Origin: Niveibacterium sp. SC-1
GTDB taxonomy: Bacteria; Pseudomonadota; Gammaproteobacteria; Burkholderiales; Rhodocyclaceae
Length of the DNA stretch: 64,000 nt
Direction: 5' to 3'
NCBI RefSeq assembly: GCF_038235435.1
Contig: NZ_CP151275.1
Span: 2,418,001-2,482,000, forward strand
The notes beneath the pieces are model-generated. The model was given only the letters and a program-made list of their open reading frames with translations. It did no database searches and had not been told where the DNA came from. Both the position numbers and the translations under genes were made by a program. Shown in pieces: positions 52,583-62,580 of this stretch. How positions within the stretch are numbered: the stretch's first letter is position 1; every line of letters starts with the position of its first letter.

Positions 52583-54288
52583 CAGCGCTCCTCGGGACGC
52601 AGGTAGTGGAAGGCGATCACCCGGCCGAAGCAAGGCAGCCAGCCGGGGTCCAGATCCAGCCCGTTGCGGCGCAGTCGCAGGTCGGCCTGGTTGAGGTCGA
52701 AGACGAGGTCGACATGGGTGGGCGTGGCGAGCAGGCTGCCCGGACGGCAGACCAGCTCGGTGAGGCCGATGCCGACGTTGCGCCGCAGCCAGCGCCGCGC
52801 CGCGATGAGCCAGGCTTGCGCGAGCAGATCGGGGAACTCGTCTGCTCGCGGGCCGCGCGAACGGGGCGGCGGGAACGCCTGCGCATCCGCGATCGGCGGT
52901 CGCAGCGCGATGGGCATTTCACCTCGCCATGCGCCGAGAAGAAGGCGCCCCGAGGCGTCGTAGAGCGTGCCGCCGCGCGCCGTGCCTGCACGCAGCAGCG
53001 GTCCGCTTCCTGTGCCGAGGCCGCGCTGCCAGGCCGCTGGCGCCACGAAGCAAGCAGGCACGCGACCGGGCCGCGCTGGCAGATCGAGCAGTGGCCAGAC
53101 CGGATCATCCTCCGCCACGCCAAGACGGCGGGCGGCGAGTGCGAGACTGCGTCGCAGGGGATCGAAGGGCGCCCATTCCGGCTGCGCCTCCAGCCAGGCT
53201 GTGTAGCCAAGGCGAATGAAGATACCGATGAGGAAGAGGAGGCCGGCGGCGGCGCTCGGCCGTGCGCCCGCGCCAACAGGGACAGCATCGGGACAAGTGG
53301 TCGACAGCGGCGTCGACTGCGTCCGCCGGGCGCGTGCCGGCCGGCACACGCTATTCGCCGCGGGCGGGTTGGCCGGGGTGGTCGCGGCATCCGCCTCCGG
53401 TTTGCGTGGCGTGCGGAGAGCCTTCGTCCGCACCAAGGAGACGGGCGCGGCCTGCGCGCTTGCGGAAGCGAACTCCGGCATCCCGGGCCTCCCTGGCTCA
53501 GTCCTCGACGGCTGGGCGACGCCAGGCCGCGAACTGTTCCTCGCGAGCCCGGCCAGAGGCCTCGCGCGCTGCAGCAGCGCCGCGAGCAGACGCACGCGGC
53601 TGTCTGCGGCGTCTGCGCCAGGCCGCGATGCATCCGTCGCTCGCAAGCGCGACGCAGGTGATGCCCCCGTCACTCCGGACAGCAGATCCGCCACGTCATC
53701 CACGGTCGCCACGAGTGCGCCCTCCGACAGTCCGGCTGCGCGCAACAGCACGGGCACATCGGCGCTACGCAGGCTCGCATGCAACTGCGCGGCATGGCCG
53801 GCGGCGACCAAGGCGGCAGTCCACGCCGGCAAGGCGGATGGCGCCTCCGCGCGGCGGCCGAGTGAAAGGGCGATGTTCCGCAAGGCCTGCGGTGTTGCGG
53901 AGCCTGGCCGCCAGTCCGGCACCGCGAGCGGCCAGTACCACGCGTCAGTGGGCAGGTTGTGTGCGATTCGCAAGGCGAGTTGCAGATGCGCATCCAGCGC
54001 GTCGCGGAACCACACGGCCGGCATGTCGCGCGCCGTCGCCTCGCCGCCATGCAGGCAGCTGCCGCGCAGGGTTTCGATCCCGCGCTCCAGCAGCAAGGCC
54101 AGGGCCTGCGAGGACGCTGCCTCGATCCGGCCCAGCGCGAGACGCCGGACGAAGACCCAGCGTGCACCGGCGTCGGGCAGGCTGGCGGTGCGCAGTGCGT
54201 CCTCGAAGAGCGTCGTCGCCCGCAGGACGTCGGCCTCGTTCGCGGCGCGCAGGCGGAGGCGGCGGACGATGCGTTCGTCGAGGCCCAT
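52579..54288 (-). CDS. Unknown protein of the injection-system operon
   Basis: 569 residues with a likely ATG at 54288. No family is recognised. The N-terminal 180 residues are helical. A Pro/Ala/Arg-rich linker leads to a hydrophobic stretch near residue 345 (AAGLLFLIGIFIRLGYTAWL). The end THVDLVFDLNQADLRLRRNG and DPGWLPCFGRVIAFHYL looks conserved in style. Its stop overlaps the GTG of the ATPase gene, which ties it to the same complex. It might correspond to the tape-measure-type protein next to the ATPase in other loci, but I cannot show that. Confidence 0.65.
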   Translation of the reverse strand: MGLDERIVRRLRLRAANEADVLRATTLFEDALRTASLPDAGARWVFVRRLALGRIEAASSQALALLLERGIETLRGSCLHGGEATARDMPAVWFRDALDAHLQLALRIAHNLPTDAWYWPLAVPDWRPGSATPQALRNIALSLGRRAEAPSALPAWTAALVAAGHAAQLHASLRSADVPVLLRAAGLSEGALVATVDDVADLLSGVTGASPASRLRATDASRPGADAADSRVRLLAALLQRARPLAGLARNSSRPGVAQPSRTEPGRPGMPEFASASAQAAPVSLVRTKALRTPRKPEADAATTPANPPAANSVCRPARARRTQSTPLSTTCPDAVPVGAGARPSAAAGLLFLIGIFIRLGYTAWLEAQPEWAPFDPLRRSLALAARRLGVAEDDPVWPLLDLPARPGRVPACFVAPAAWQRGLGTGSGPLLRAGTARGGTLYDASGRLLLGAWRGEMPIALRPPIADAQAFPPPRSRGPRADEFPDLLAQAWLIAARRWLRRNVGIGLTELVCRPGSLLATPTHVDLVFDLNQADLRLRRNGLDLDPGWLPCFGRVIAFHYLRPEERW

Positions 54289-54302
54289 GGCGCGTCATCC
54301 GT

Positions 54303-57300
54303 TCAGGAGAGCAGGCGCAAGGGGCTGGTCACGAAGCTTGTCTCCATCGCCGGCGAGAACTGCACGCGCACGCTCTCGTCGAGTTCGACCGAGCTGGCGG
54401 CCGTGCTCAGCACGCGGGCCGAGGCTTCCCCGCTGCCGAGGTCCTCCACGATCGCACGCGCGACGATCTCGTTGGCGCGATAGACCATCGCATGCATGCC
54501 GATGCGCAGGCGCGAGGGATCCAGCGCCACCAGTGGAATCCGCAGGCCGGGGCGCGCGGTGACGGGTCGCGGCAGGCGCCCGGCGATGATCCGATCCACC
54601 GGCGCATGGCTCGCGATGAGCAGGCACATGCGCACCACGTCGTTCACCAGCGCCTGGGCGCGCGCCTCGCTGCTCGAGGCCTGGCTGAACAGCCAGTCCA
54701 CGAAGGCCTGCATCTGGCGCCGGTCCACCGAATCCAGCGACGCCCATTGCGGCAGGCTAGCGAGATTGCGCAGGTTGGGCGAATCATCGAATTCGGAGAG
54801 CTGCGTCGCCCAGGTGAGTCGCACGGCCGGCGGCACACCCGAGAACTCGGCATGCAGGCAGGTGCAGACGCTGGCGAAGCGCTCGTAGAAATCCGCTGCC
54901 CGCCGGCTCACCTGGGCGTTGCCGTGCTCGCCCGAGATGAGGTCGCCCAGCGAGACCACCTGCACGCTCTGCTGGAAGGCCCCTTGCCAGGTGAGCGAGG
55001 CGAGCCGCGTGAGGTCCAGCGTAAGTGCGTTGTTGCGCGCAAGGCTCACGACCTGCGTGTGGCGCGCGGTGATGTTGGCGATGGCGCCCGCTACGCCGCG
55101 CGCACTGGTGTTGAACACGGGTGCGGTGAGCGCCGCGATCTGGGTGCGTACCTGCGCGGTCTGTACGGCCCTGACGAGGAAGTCCACCCGGTTGAGCCCG
55201 TCGAACCACTGCACGCCCTGGCCGAACCAGGCAGCCGGGGCCTCACGCAAGACGGCGAGCATCGCGGCGAGCTCGTCCGGCACGTCCGGATGCTCGCGCA
55301 GGCAGGCCGGCACCGGCGCTTCGGTGAGCGCGGGGTCGAGCACGTGCACCGGCGGGGCGATAAGGTTGTCGCCATCGCGCGGACGCATGAACGCGATGAA
55401 ACGCACCTCGCTCGCGAGCACGGCCGCGCGGCGCGCGTTGATGGCATCGAGGCGCGCCTGTTCTTCGTCGATCAGCGCTCGGGTGACGGCGACGTCGTGG
55501 CGCGCCTCGGCGAGCGTCTCGGACCAGGCGGCCTCGCTCGCCCGCGCGCGGACAATGTCCGCCTGGATGTTGGCGAGCGCCGTCTTGCAGGCAATGACCG
55601 CGTCGCGGAACTGCTTGACCCGGCCTTCCATCTGGCGGAGCAGGGCGACCGAGGTGTCGGCCGTATCGGTGGCATCGGAGAAGTGCAGGCCCTCGTCCGG
55701 GTCGCCGGTGCGCGGGATGGGACGCAACAACAGCTCCAGCAAGCCGCCGCGACGCGCGGTGTCGAGAAAGTCGGTGAGCGGACGACGACGGCTGGTCTTC
55801 ATGTCCGCGGTCTCGAGGAAAGGCTCGTCCTTCGCCCCGAAGACGACCAGGCCGCTGAAGAGTCCGGAGAGCTCGCCGGGCGACACGCCGCCGGCGTCTT
55901 CATCGCGCAGGGCATCGGCGAGGAGAAGCAGGCGATGCAGCGCGTCCTGGCGCGAGCTGCTGGCGTAGTCGCGCGCCTCCTGTGCGGGCGCCTGGCCCAG
56001 GCGCTCGGCGATGGAGAGCGTGCGCAAGGTGACATTGCCCACCAGCGGACTGGCGTTGGTGATGTCGACGGAGGTGTAGCCCGGCTTGATCGGTGTAATG
56101 CCCGTGTCGAGCTGGAGCTTGGCCTCCTGCACGCCCGCCAGCTGGAACGCCTGCACCTCGCGCACGCCGGTGTCGAGCTTGAGCCCGCCTTCGATCACGC
56201 TGGGCTTGCTCAGGCCACCGAGCGAGATCATGTCGGCGTTGATGCTGAGCGCGCGGCTGGTTTTCTCCAGCGCGCGCGTGTTGGCGGTGCTCGTCTTGGT
56301 GGCCTTGAGCTTGTCGAAGAAGGTCGAGATCTGCTCCTGCGAGGCGACCGCCGTCTCGGCCTGGGCGATGCTCGCCAGGACGGGCGAGACGGCCAGCTTG
56401 GTCGCAGCACTGGTGTTGAGCACCAGTTGGCGCACGCGGTACACGTCGGTCTGTACCTTGACGAAGCCGTAGTCGATCACGTCGTCCGCGCGGTCGGCGC
56501 GAGAGGCGATGTAATCGATGAAACCCTGCAGGCCACGCCGTGGCAGTTCGCCGCGCTCGTGACTGGAGAGCGCGGTCAGCCGGCTGTCGGCTATCAGGTC
56601 GCGGATCACGCTGCTGACGCCCACCGGGGGCGTGGCGGCCGTGCTCGGTGGCGGATTGAGCAGGCCGAAGGCCGGCTCGAAGGGTGCCCACAAGGCGTTG
56701 GGCGTGAGGAAGTCCCAGGCGTAGTCGCCCTGCGCGACGGCGCCCGCCGGCAACACGGTGGCGAACCAGGGCTGTTCTGCCGTACCGACCAGCCGACCCG
56801 TAGCGCCGAAGGCCGCGCGGCCGTCGTACAGGGTGAAGGCCATGCCGGTGATCGCCTGCGCCTCCAGGCCGACCTGCGCGGCTGGAACGGCGAGGCGCAG
56901 CCAGCGACCCGTTTCGGGCAGGTCGTCGACGCGGCTGCGCGAGACGGTTCCGTCCGTACCCCAAGGCAGGGTGTTGTCACCCCAGTAGGCGCGATGCTCC
57001 CAAGTGCCCGAGAACCACTGCAGCGCGAGCGTGCGTGGCGGATTGTCGGGATCCAGATAGACCCAGAGGTAGAGCGATTCTCCCGCCGCCGGCGTGAGCG
57101 TGGCCGTGGCACGGTCGAACAGGTGTTGATGCAGTCCGGGCATCAAGGCGGCGCGATGCCCGCCGCTGACGGGTGGCGGACCCCAGGGCGCGAAGCTCTC
57201 CACCTCCAGCGCCTCCGCGTCGGCCGAGATGTCGGGCACCGCGGGCGGCGTGGCATCCACCAGCTGCTGCAGGGCGGCACCGACAACACGCAGCCCCTGG

Positions 57301-58637
57301 CGCGCGCCGAGCGCGCGGCTGCGATTGAGCAGGAAGCCGTTGAGCGTCTGCGCGAAGAGCGGATCGATGTTCTCCGGGATCAGCAGGCGCGGCTCCCAGG
57401 AGGCCTGGCTCACCGGCACCAGGATGCGCACCCGTTCGGCGAGCGAGAAATCCAGAGGCGCGAGTGCCGCGGTTTCGCGGATCGCGAGGTCGAGTTGCTC
57501 CACTGGCACCGGCACCGCATCCAGGTCGAAGCCAGGCGGGAAGAAGCCGCTGTTGTGGTTGGCAAGGTCGAAGCAGTTCGTCGGCAACAGGCCGCAGGGC
57601 GGCAGGCGCGCGAAGTCCGCCGAGAGCGTTGCGACCGGCGGCGCCGGGTCGCCGAGGTCGGCGATCTGGCCGGCGAGCTGTTCGATCTGCGCCTGCCACA
57701 AGGGTGCGAGGCGCGGACGCGGGTCGAGCAGCAGGCCGCCCGCGGCGTCGGTGCGCAACTGCAGGCGGCTGATCTGGGCACGGCCGCCCACGCGGGCGAC
57801 CGCGGCCTTGTCGCAGAACACCGGGACGAAGGCGTCATCCACACCGAAGAGCGCGATCGGCACGCCGAACTCTTCCCACGGCAGGCCGGCGTCAGGCTCC
57901 AGCGTACGTTCGGCGTCGAAGACCGTGTGCGCCAGCGCGTTGCGGAAACGTGGACCCGCGGGTGGCAGGCTGCGCCATTCCTCGGGCCAGGCATACCAGA
58001 GCAGGCAGCTCGCGTCGGCGATGCGCCAGTCCTCGTAGCTCACATTGCCCTCGGCACAGCCACAGCGGTCGCAGGGGTCTTCCGGATCGATCTCCGCGAC
58101 ATCCACGCTCACCGGCTGCAGCAGGAGTACGCCGACCGGTGGCAGGCCGGCGGGATTGCTCTCCAGCAGCTCGCCCAGGCTGGGGCCGATAGCCTTCTCG
58201 GCGAGGGTGCCATTGCCACCGCCAGGCGCGCCGCCTCCGGCGATCACCGAGGCCGAGGTCACGACCGGGATGCCGTAGAGGTCGGCCTGGATCGCGCCGG
58301 CGAGCCAGACGTCCTCGCCCTCGACGGTGAGGCCGCGGCCGGCGCTGATATGCAGGCGCACGATCGCCCGCGGGTTGGGCGTTTCCGGCGGCGGAGGACC
58401 GGCGACGAAGCCAACCTCCAGGCCTTCCACCACACCCGGCGTGAAGGCCTGCGCCCGCAGCACCACATGGCCGCTGGCCCAGCGGCTGCGCGCATCCAGC
58501 GTCGGCGCGGTGAGCGCCCGGCCGGGGAAGAGGTTGGGCCGGCGCAGCCAGGTGAGGGCGGCCTCGTTGGCATCCGCCGGCGAGAGCTGCAGCACCTGTT
58601 CGCCGGGCAGCGGGGCGGAGATGGTCTTGATGCTCAC
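54303..58637 (-). CDS. Large unknown structural protein of the injection-system operon
   Basis: 1444 residues from a GTG at 58637, preceded by GAGGAG; the frame runs on to 59063 but without credible protein. It opens SIKTISAPLPGEQVLQLSP. The first half is beta-rich with a Cys cluster (DPCDRCGCAEG) and a Trp-rich jelly-roll-like region (YLWVYLDPDNPPRTLALQW). The second half is long and helical (DFLVRAVQTAQVRTQIAALT). No catalytic motif was found. Size and place between the tail protein and the ATPase suggest a spike-, fibre- or cage-like component. The family is not identified. Confidence 0.7.
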   Translation of the reverse strand: MSIKTISAPLPGEQVLQLSPADANEAALTWLRRPNLFPGRALTAPTLDARSRWASGHVVLRAQAFTPGVVEGLEVGFVAGPPPPETPNPRAIVRLHISAGRGLTVEGEDVWLAGAIQADLYGIPVVTSASVIAGGGAPGGGNGTLAEKAIGPSLGELLESNPAGLPPVGVLLLQPVSVDVAEIDPEDPCDRCGCAEGNVSYEDWRIADASCLLWYAWPEEWRSLPPAGPRFRNALAHTVFDAERTLEPDAGLPWEEFGVPIALFGVDDAFVPVFCDKAAVARVGGRAQISRLQLRTDAAGGLLLDPRPRLAPLWQAQIEQLAGQIADLGDPAPPVATLSADFARLPPCGLLPTNCFDLANHNSGFFPPGFDLDAVPVPVEQLDLAIRETAALAPLDFSLAERVRILVPVSQASWEPRLLIPENIDPLFAQTLNGFLLNRSRALGARQGLRVVGAALQQLVDATPPAVPDISADAEALEVESFAPWGPPPVSGGHRAALMPGLHQHLFDRATATLTPAAGESLYLWVYLDPDNPPRTLALQWFSGTWEHRAYWGDNTLPWGTDGTVSRSRVDDLPETGRWLRLAVPAAQVGLEAQAITGMAFTLYDGRAAFGATGRLVGTAEQPWFATVLPAGAVAQGDYAWDFLTPNALWAPFEPAFGLLNPPPSTAATPPVGVSSVIRDLIADSRLTALSSHERGELPRRGLQGFIDYIASRADRADDVIDYGFVKVQTDVYRVRQLVLNTSAATKLAVSPVLASIAQAETAVASQEQISTFFDKLKATKTSTANTRALEKTSRALSINADMISLGGLSKPSVIEGGLKLDTGVREVQAFQLAGVQEAKLQLDTGITPIKPGYTSVDITNASPLVGNVTLRTLSIAERLGQAPAQEARDYASSSRQDALHRLLLLADALRDEDAGGVSPGELSGLFSGLVVFGAKDEPFLETADMKTSRRRPLTDFLDTARRGGLLELLLRPIPRTGDPDEGLHFSDATDTADTSVALLRQMEGRVKQFRDAVIACKTALANIQADIVRARASEAAWSETLAEARHDVAVTRALIDEEQARLDAINARRAAVLASEVRFIAFMRPRDGDNLIAPPVHVLDPALTEAPVPACLREHPDVPDELAAMLAVLREAPAAWFGQGVQWFDGLNRVDFLVRAVQTAQVRTQIAALTAPVFNTSARGVAGAIANITARHTQVVSLARNNALTLDLTRLASLTWQGAFQQSVQVVSLGDLISGEHGNAQVSRRAADFYERFASVCTCLHAEFSGVPPAVRLTWATQLSEFDDSPNLRNLASLPQWASLDSVDRRQMQAFVDWLFSQASSSEARAQALVNDVVRMCLLIASHAPVDRIIAGRLPRPVTARPGLRIPLVALDPSRLRIGMHAMVYRANEIVARAIVEDLGSGEASARVLSTAASSVELDESVRVQFSPAMETSFVTSPLRLLS

Positions 58638-58686
58638 GATGCACTCCTCGGATCGGGGCCGCGCGAAAACGCCCGGCCCACGGCAC

Positions 58687-60687
58687 TCACTTCTTCGTGC
58701 TCCGCGGCTTGGCCGGGGTCTTGGCAGGCTTGGCGGTCTTGCTGGCCGCGGCCTTGCCCGTGCCAGCGTCGCTGGCCTTCGGTGCCGCTTTCGGTGTTGC
58801 CTTGGGTTCCGACGCAGATGCGGCCTCCGGCGCGACCGAGCGCTGCTTGCCCGTGGTCTCGATGCTGCGCGGGCCGCCGACTGGCAGCGAGACGCTGCTG
58901 CGGCCTTGCAATCCGCTGAGCCGCACACCGGTGAGCGAACTCGCCAGGTCCGGCAGGCCCGCGGAAGGTGCGGCTGATACCGAGCTGTCGAGCCTCTTCC
59001 AGTCGGCGTTGTTGGCGATCGCCTCCAGCGCGGCCGGGGTGCTCGCGACGTTGGTGCTCGCATCGATGCGGCTCAGTCCGCCGCCGACCTTCTCGTTGGT
59101 GACCGCGGCCGCGGCCTTGATGGCGGCGGCCTGGTCGAGCGTGTCGGTGCGCGCAAGTTCGCCCAGGGCGACGGCGGTGAGGGTGGGCGAGGCCTCGAAG
59201 CGGGGCGAGGCGAGCAGGTTGGCGATCTCTATCCTCGCCGAGGGCGTGGCGCGGTCGAGCACATTGCCGAGCCTGCCGCCGAGGCCGATCCGCCCCAGGC
59301 GTTCGACGATGGTGTCGACATTCGTCTCCGGCGCGGCCAGGCGCACCGCGGCGCCGGATAAGTCCTCGCGGTAGGCGATGTTGCGGCGGCGGACGAACCA
59401 CAGGTTGCCCTGCCGCACGAGGCTCTGCCACTGCGAGTCGGACGGATTGGTCGGGTCCAGCGGCGGGATCACGGCCCGCGGCAGCCGCAGGCGCTGCAGG
59501 ATCTCCAGCGGCTTGCGCGCGGCCACCAGGTTGGGCGCGGCCGGGCGCACCGCGCGGCGCAGGGTAGTGAGCCGCGCGATGACGTTGCGCCACTGGCTGC
59601 GTGGCACCGGGGCCAGCACGAGTACCGAGCTGGAGTCGAGGGTTTCGGCGTCCGCGGTGAGATCGAAGCCGGGCAACGCGAGGGACTCCTCAACCAGGGC
59701 AGGCAGTTCGTCCTCGGGAATCGGCGCGAACTCCACGTCGATCTGCGCGGGGAAGTAGGCCTGGGTAAAGTCCGCGGCGTTGATCACGCCAGGGGGCAAA
59801 GGACCGGCCGGCGGCAGCGCCGGGAACCAGGAGGCCGCGGTGAAACTGCGGCTGCCGACCTGGTCGGCCACATAAGCCACATGCGCCTGATGCTGCAGCA
59901 GGTGCGCCAGACGCAGCGCATGCGGCGCAAAGCCCAGGCCCGGCAGATCGCTGCGGTCCGCGCCCAGCTCGCGGCGCACCATCGGCGCGTCGATCCAGCC
60001 GATGGAGTTGTTGGCCAGCGCGATCATGGCGATCGGCAAGACATTCGCGGAGAGCCCGCGCTCGGCGCCCTCGACGAAGATGGCCCGCGCCGCCTGCCCG
60101 CGCCGAACGTCGAGCGAATCGGAGGCGTCATCATCTGGCCAGGGCACCAACACGATGGCGGTGGCTTCGATCACGTCGCCGTCCTCGACCGTCCGCTGCC
60201 CGGTGATGGAGGTCGGGTAGGCGCCGATGGGGTTGGCGGTGAATTCCACGGGCCGCAGCGCGAGCACGAAGAGTCCGTTGCGGCTACGCGCCGCCGGCTG
60301 CGGCAGGCGCCCGAGGCCGAAGCGCGCACTCAGCTGCTCGGCACGGGGAATGTCGGCGAGGTTGAGCGTGATCGCGTTGGGCAGCAGCACCAGTTCGCCC
60401 GAGGGGGTGATGCCGTGGCCGGCGGCGATGCGCAGGGTCTGCAGGCCTGGCCCCTCGCTCACGGCGAGGCCTTCGGCAACGCCGCTGCCGGCCGCCTGGC
60501 CGAGGTCCGCCTCACGGGTAAGGAAGTACTGTTGTTCGCGGACGAGATCGCGCGCAGCAAGAAAGCGCCCGTCGAACCAGCGCGGGCGCTGCCGCCGGCC
60601 ATCCTCCACCAGCGCACCGGCACTCCTCAGCGCAAGCAGGTCCTGCGGCCGGATGCGGATGCGATTGCTTCCCTTGGTCAGATTCAT
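58687..60687 (-). CDS. Structural protein with basic C-terminal tail, injection-system operon
   Basis: 666 residues; ATG at 60687 with AGGAG. Near residues 35-100 lies WFDGRFLAARDLVREQQYFL, then GVAEGLAVSEG and GHGITPSGELVLLP. The same pattern occurs in the upstream neighbour (60735-61661), so the two are distant paralogues. The middle is alpha/beta. The last 65 residues are Lys/Ala/Pro-rich (KAAPKASDAGTGKAAASK, ending PAKPRSTKK), like histone H1-type tails, probably unstructured. Function unknown; a baseplate or fibre role is inferred from context. Confidence 0.7.
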   Translation of the reverse strand: MNLTKGSNRIRIRPQDLLALRSAGALVEDGRRQRPRWFDGRFLAARDLVREQQYFLTREADLGQAAGSGVAEGLAVSEGPGLQTLRIAAGHGITPSGELVLLPNAITLNLADIPRAEQLSARFGLGRLPQPAARSRNGLFVLALRPVEFTANPIGAYPTSITGQRTVEDGDVIEATAIVLVPWPDDDASDSLDVRRGQAARAIFVEGAERGLSANVLPIAMIALANNSIGWIDAPMVRRELGADRSDLPGLGFAPHALRLAHLLQHQAHVAYVADQVGSRSFTAASWFPALPPAGPLPPGVINAADFTQAYFPAQIDVEFAPIPEDELPALVEESLALPGFDLTADAETLDSSSVLVLAPVPRSQWRNVIARLTTLRRAVRPAAPNLVAARKPLEILQRLRLPRAVIPPLDPTNPSDSQWQSLVRQGNLWFVRRRNIAYREDLSGAAVRLAAPETNVDTIVERLGRIGLGGRLGNVLDRATPSARIEIANLLASPRFEASPTLTAVALGELARTDTLDQAAAIKAAAAVTNEKVGGGLSRIDASTNVASTPAALEAIANNADWKRLDSSVSAAPSAGLPDLASSLTGVRLSGLQGRSSVSLPVGGPRSIETTGKQRSVAPEAASASEPKATPKAAPKASDAGTGKAAASKTAKPAKTPAKPRSTKK

Positions 60688-60734
60688 GGCGAACTCCTGT
60701 ACGGGTCTCGCAGTAGGGAGGTACTGAGGGGCGC

Positions 60735-61661
60735 TCAGGCGCCCAGCCAGCGCATCAGCAGCGCAATCGAGGGCACGCAGCGGCGCGACCAGTTGTCGAC
60801 CAGCACGGCCGTGCCATCGCGTTGGGGCGGGTCGTCGGTCGTGGCGGGGATCAGCACGCGGGCGAGGAACACCGCGGTGGGGTCAGCGTCCCGCGGCGTC
60901 TCCGCGGCGGGCGCGAGTTCGCCTTCCTCGCCGCTGCGTCCGGAGGCGTCCCAGGCACCCAGAACGGCATCCTGCAAGGCCGCGCGGCGGGCCACCGGGT
61001 CGGCGACCGCGGCGAGGTCCGGCCCCGGGTCGGGCAGGCCGGCGAAGTCGTCATCCAGCGAGGCGCGCGCGATCAGTTGCAGCTCGTAGGCATCGCGCAG
61101 GCGCGAAGTCGCCACCGCGTCGAGGGCATCGAAAGGTCCGCTGGCGAAGCTGGGCGTGAGCCCCTGTTCGCAGGCCACGAAGCGCAGGAACACATCGGCC
61201 ACGATGGCGCGCGCCGGCACCGCCGGGAGGCCGTTGTTGCCGGCCTCCGTCTGGATGCGGGCAGAGAGGAAGCGTGCGAGGTTTTCGTAGCGCCCGGCCT
61301 GCAGATCGCTGCCGTTGTTGCGCGCGCGTGCCGCATCGAACCAGCGCTGCAGGCGCAGGCAGGCCGGGCGCGGCACTTCCACCAGGCGGCCGAGGCGGTC
61401 GATCGCTACCCCGGGCGCGACGCGGATTTCTTCCGGCTGGTCGGTGGCGGCATCGGCGGCCTGATAGCTCACCGCGAGCCCCGCGAGGGTGCCGCCTCCG
61501 GACAGGAAGGCGATGGCCTGCGCGAGTCGGCCACGGTGATAGGTCTGTTCGTCGCTGAAGTCCTGTGCGTCGAGCAGCATGCCGGTGGCGTAGAAGGGCC
61601 GCGCCGGTTGCGGCAGCGCATAGAGCGGATCGGCGGAGGCTTGTCGGCTCAGGGCACTCAT
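60735..61661 (-). CDS. Unknown protein, paralogous to its downstream neighbour
   Basis: 308 residues from the ATG at 61661, preceded by GGAGTGAGAG. Residues 20-90 read [31 protein letters not shown] and [18 protein letters not shown], the pattern also seen in the next gene. In phage-tail-like loci such a domain is found in small tail- or fibre-associated proteins. The C-terminal half is helical and acidic, ending LMRWLGA. It begins five bases after the previous stop. Confidence 0.65.
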   Translation of the reverse strand: MSALSRQASADPLYALPQPARPFYATGMLLDAQDFSDEQTYHRGRLAQAIAFLSGGGTLAGLAVSYQAADAATDQPEEIRVAPGVAIDRLGRLVEVPRPACLRLQRWFDAARARNNGSDLQAGRYENLARFLSARIQTEAGNNGLPAVPARAIVADVFLRFVACEQGLTPSFASGPFDALDAVATSRLRDAYELQLIARASLDDDFAGLPDPGPDLAAVADPVARRAALQDAVLGAWDASGRSGEEGELAPAAETPRDADPTAVFLARVLIPATTDDPPQRDGTAVLVDNWSRRCVPSIALLMRWLGA

Positions 61662-61666
61662 GGCTC

Positions 61667-62230
61667 TCACTCCGGTTTGCGCGGCGGCTTGCTGCGCGGT
61701 TTGGCGGGACGCTTGCGCCCGGACGCCGTGACTTCGACGGCCGCGCGCGGACGAATAGGTGTGGACGCAGGGGTGGACGCAGGCGTCGATGCCGGGACGG
61801 CCGCCGGCACCGGTTCGGGCGCGCGGATCACCGGCCCCGGCGTCGGTATCGGGATGGGCACCGGCGTCGGCCGCGGGAACGGCACCGGTGTGGGCAGGGG
61901 TGTCGGGATCGGGATCGGCGGGGGCACCGGCGTCGGCAAGGGCGTTGGTATGGGGAAGGGCGTCGGGAAGGGCAGGGGCACCGGAACCGGGATCGGCCCG
62001 GGAACGGGGACAGGCACGGGTACCGGCACGGGTACCGGCACGGGGATCGGACCGGGCGCAGGTACCACCACGCGGTTCACGCTGACGATCACGCTGTCTG
62101 CGCTGCTCTGGTTGCCGGCGGCGTCGGTCACCACCAGGCTGAAGACGTGGCGACCCACGGCCAGGCCCGCGTCGACCACGATGGTCGGCGTTGTGGTGGT
62201 GATCGGTTGCCCGACGGCAAAACGCGCCAT
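61667..62230 (-). CDS. PKD-like domain protein with long Pro-Val/Pro-Ile repeat and basic tail
   Basis: 187 residues. Residues 1-52 are an Ig/PKD-like half domain ([30 protein letters not shown]). Residues about 55-130 are a low-complexity stretch of PVPVP, PIPIP and PTPxP units, predicted to form a stiff extended rod. The end is basic and contains PAKPRS, as in the 58687-60687 protein. The N-terminal part duplicates that of the next upstream gene. It could be a spacer or fibre of the tail device. Confidence 0.7.
   Translation of the reverse strand: MARFAVGQPITTTTPTIVVDAGLAVGRHVFSLVVTDAAGNQSSADSVIVSVNRVVVPAPGPIPVPVPVPVPVPVPVPGPIPVPVPLPFPTPFPIPTPLPTPVPPPIPIPTPLPTPVPFPRPTPVPIPIPTPGPVIRAPEPVPAAVPASTPASTPASTPIRPRAAVEVTASGRKRPAKPRSKPPRKPE
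61815..62065 (-). repeat. Low-complexity DNA repeat encoding Pro-Val/Pro-Ile tract
   Basis: Imperfect hexamer-scale repeats of GGNACCGGN and GGGATCGGN type run through the central part of the PKD-like gene. Such tracts can change length by slippage without breaking the frame. Confidence 0.6.
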
Positions 62231-62236
62231 GGTCGT

Positions 62237-62557
62237 TCAGGTCAGGTTCGCCGGCCCGAGGTAGGTCCACGTGTAGCGCACCACGCGGCCGCCGCCGGTA
62301 TCGAAGGAACGCTGGCCATCGAGATTGAAGCTGGTGCCGAAGGCGACCACGGACGGCGCCCCGAGCACGGCGGTCGGAGCGCCCTGGTCGGCGACGATCA
62401 CCACCACCTCGTCGGGCTGTGAGGCGTTGCCAGCATCGTCCACCACGACGAGGCGGAAACGGTGCCGACCGATCGCCAGCGGGCGATCGACGCTGAGGGT
62501 CACCTCGATGGTGGGAGTGTCGGTGGCGATGTCGGTATTGATGGCGAATTCGGCCAT
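62237..62557 (-). CDS. Small PKD-like protein of the injection-system operon
   Basis: 106 residues; ATG at 62557 after AAGGAGG. Residues 12-58 ([30 protein letters not shown]) duplicate the start of the next gene. Residues 60-106 ([20 protein letters not shown]) are like a PKD beta-sandwich, also seen at the end of the tail protein upstream. Neither signal peptide nor enzyme motif is present. Probably an adhesive or structural part. Confidence 0.65.
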   Translation of the reverse strand: MAEFAINTDIATDTPTIEVTLSVDRPLAIGRHRFRLVVVDDAGNASQPDEVVVIVADQGAPTAVLGAPSVVAFGTSFNLDGQRSFDTGGGRVVRYTWTYLGPANLT

Positions 62558-62580
62558 GATGCGGTCCTCCTTTGAGGGAC

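Noticed and set aside
53262-58919. Very long plus-strand open frame (1885 codons) opposite the injection-system genes
   Set aside because: It is a shadow of minus-strand genes in GC-rich DNA: no domains, Arg/Gly-rich composition, and the minus strand has overlapping genes with ribosome sites.
58638-59063. N-terminal extension of the 1444-residue protein
   Set aside because: Arg/Pro-rich frame antisense-like to the neighbour's real frame; a GTG with GAGGAG lies at 58637.
61815-62065. Possible CRISPR or satellite array
   Set aside because: The repeats are in-frame codon repeats for Pro-Val/Pro-Ile, with no regular repeat-spacer structure.
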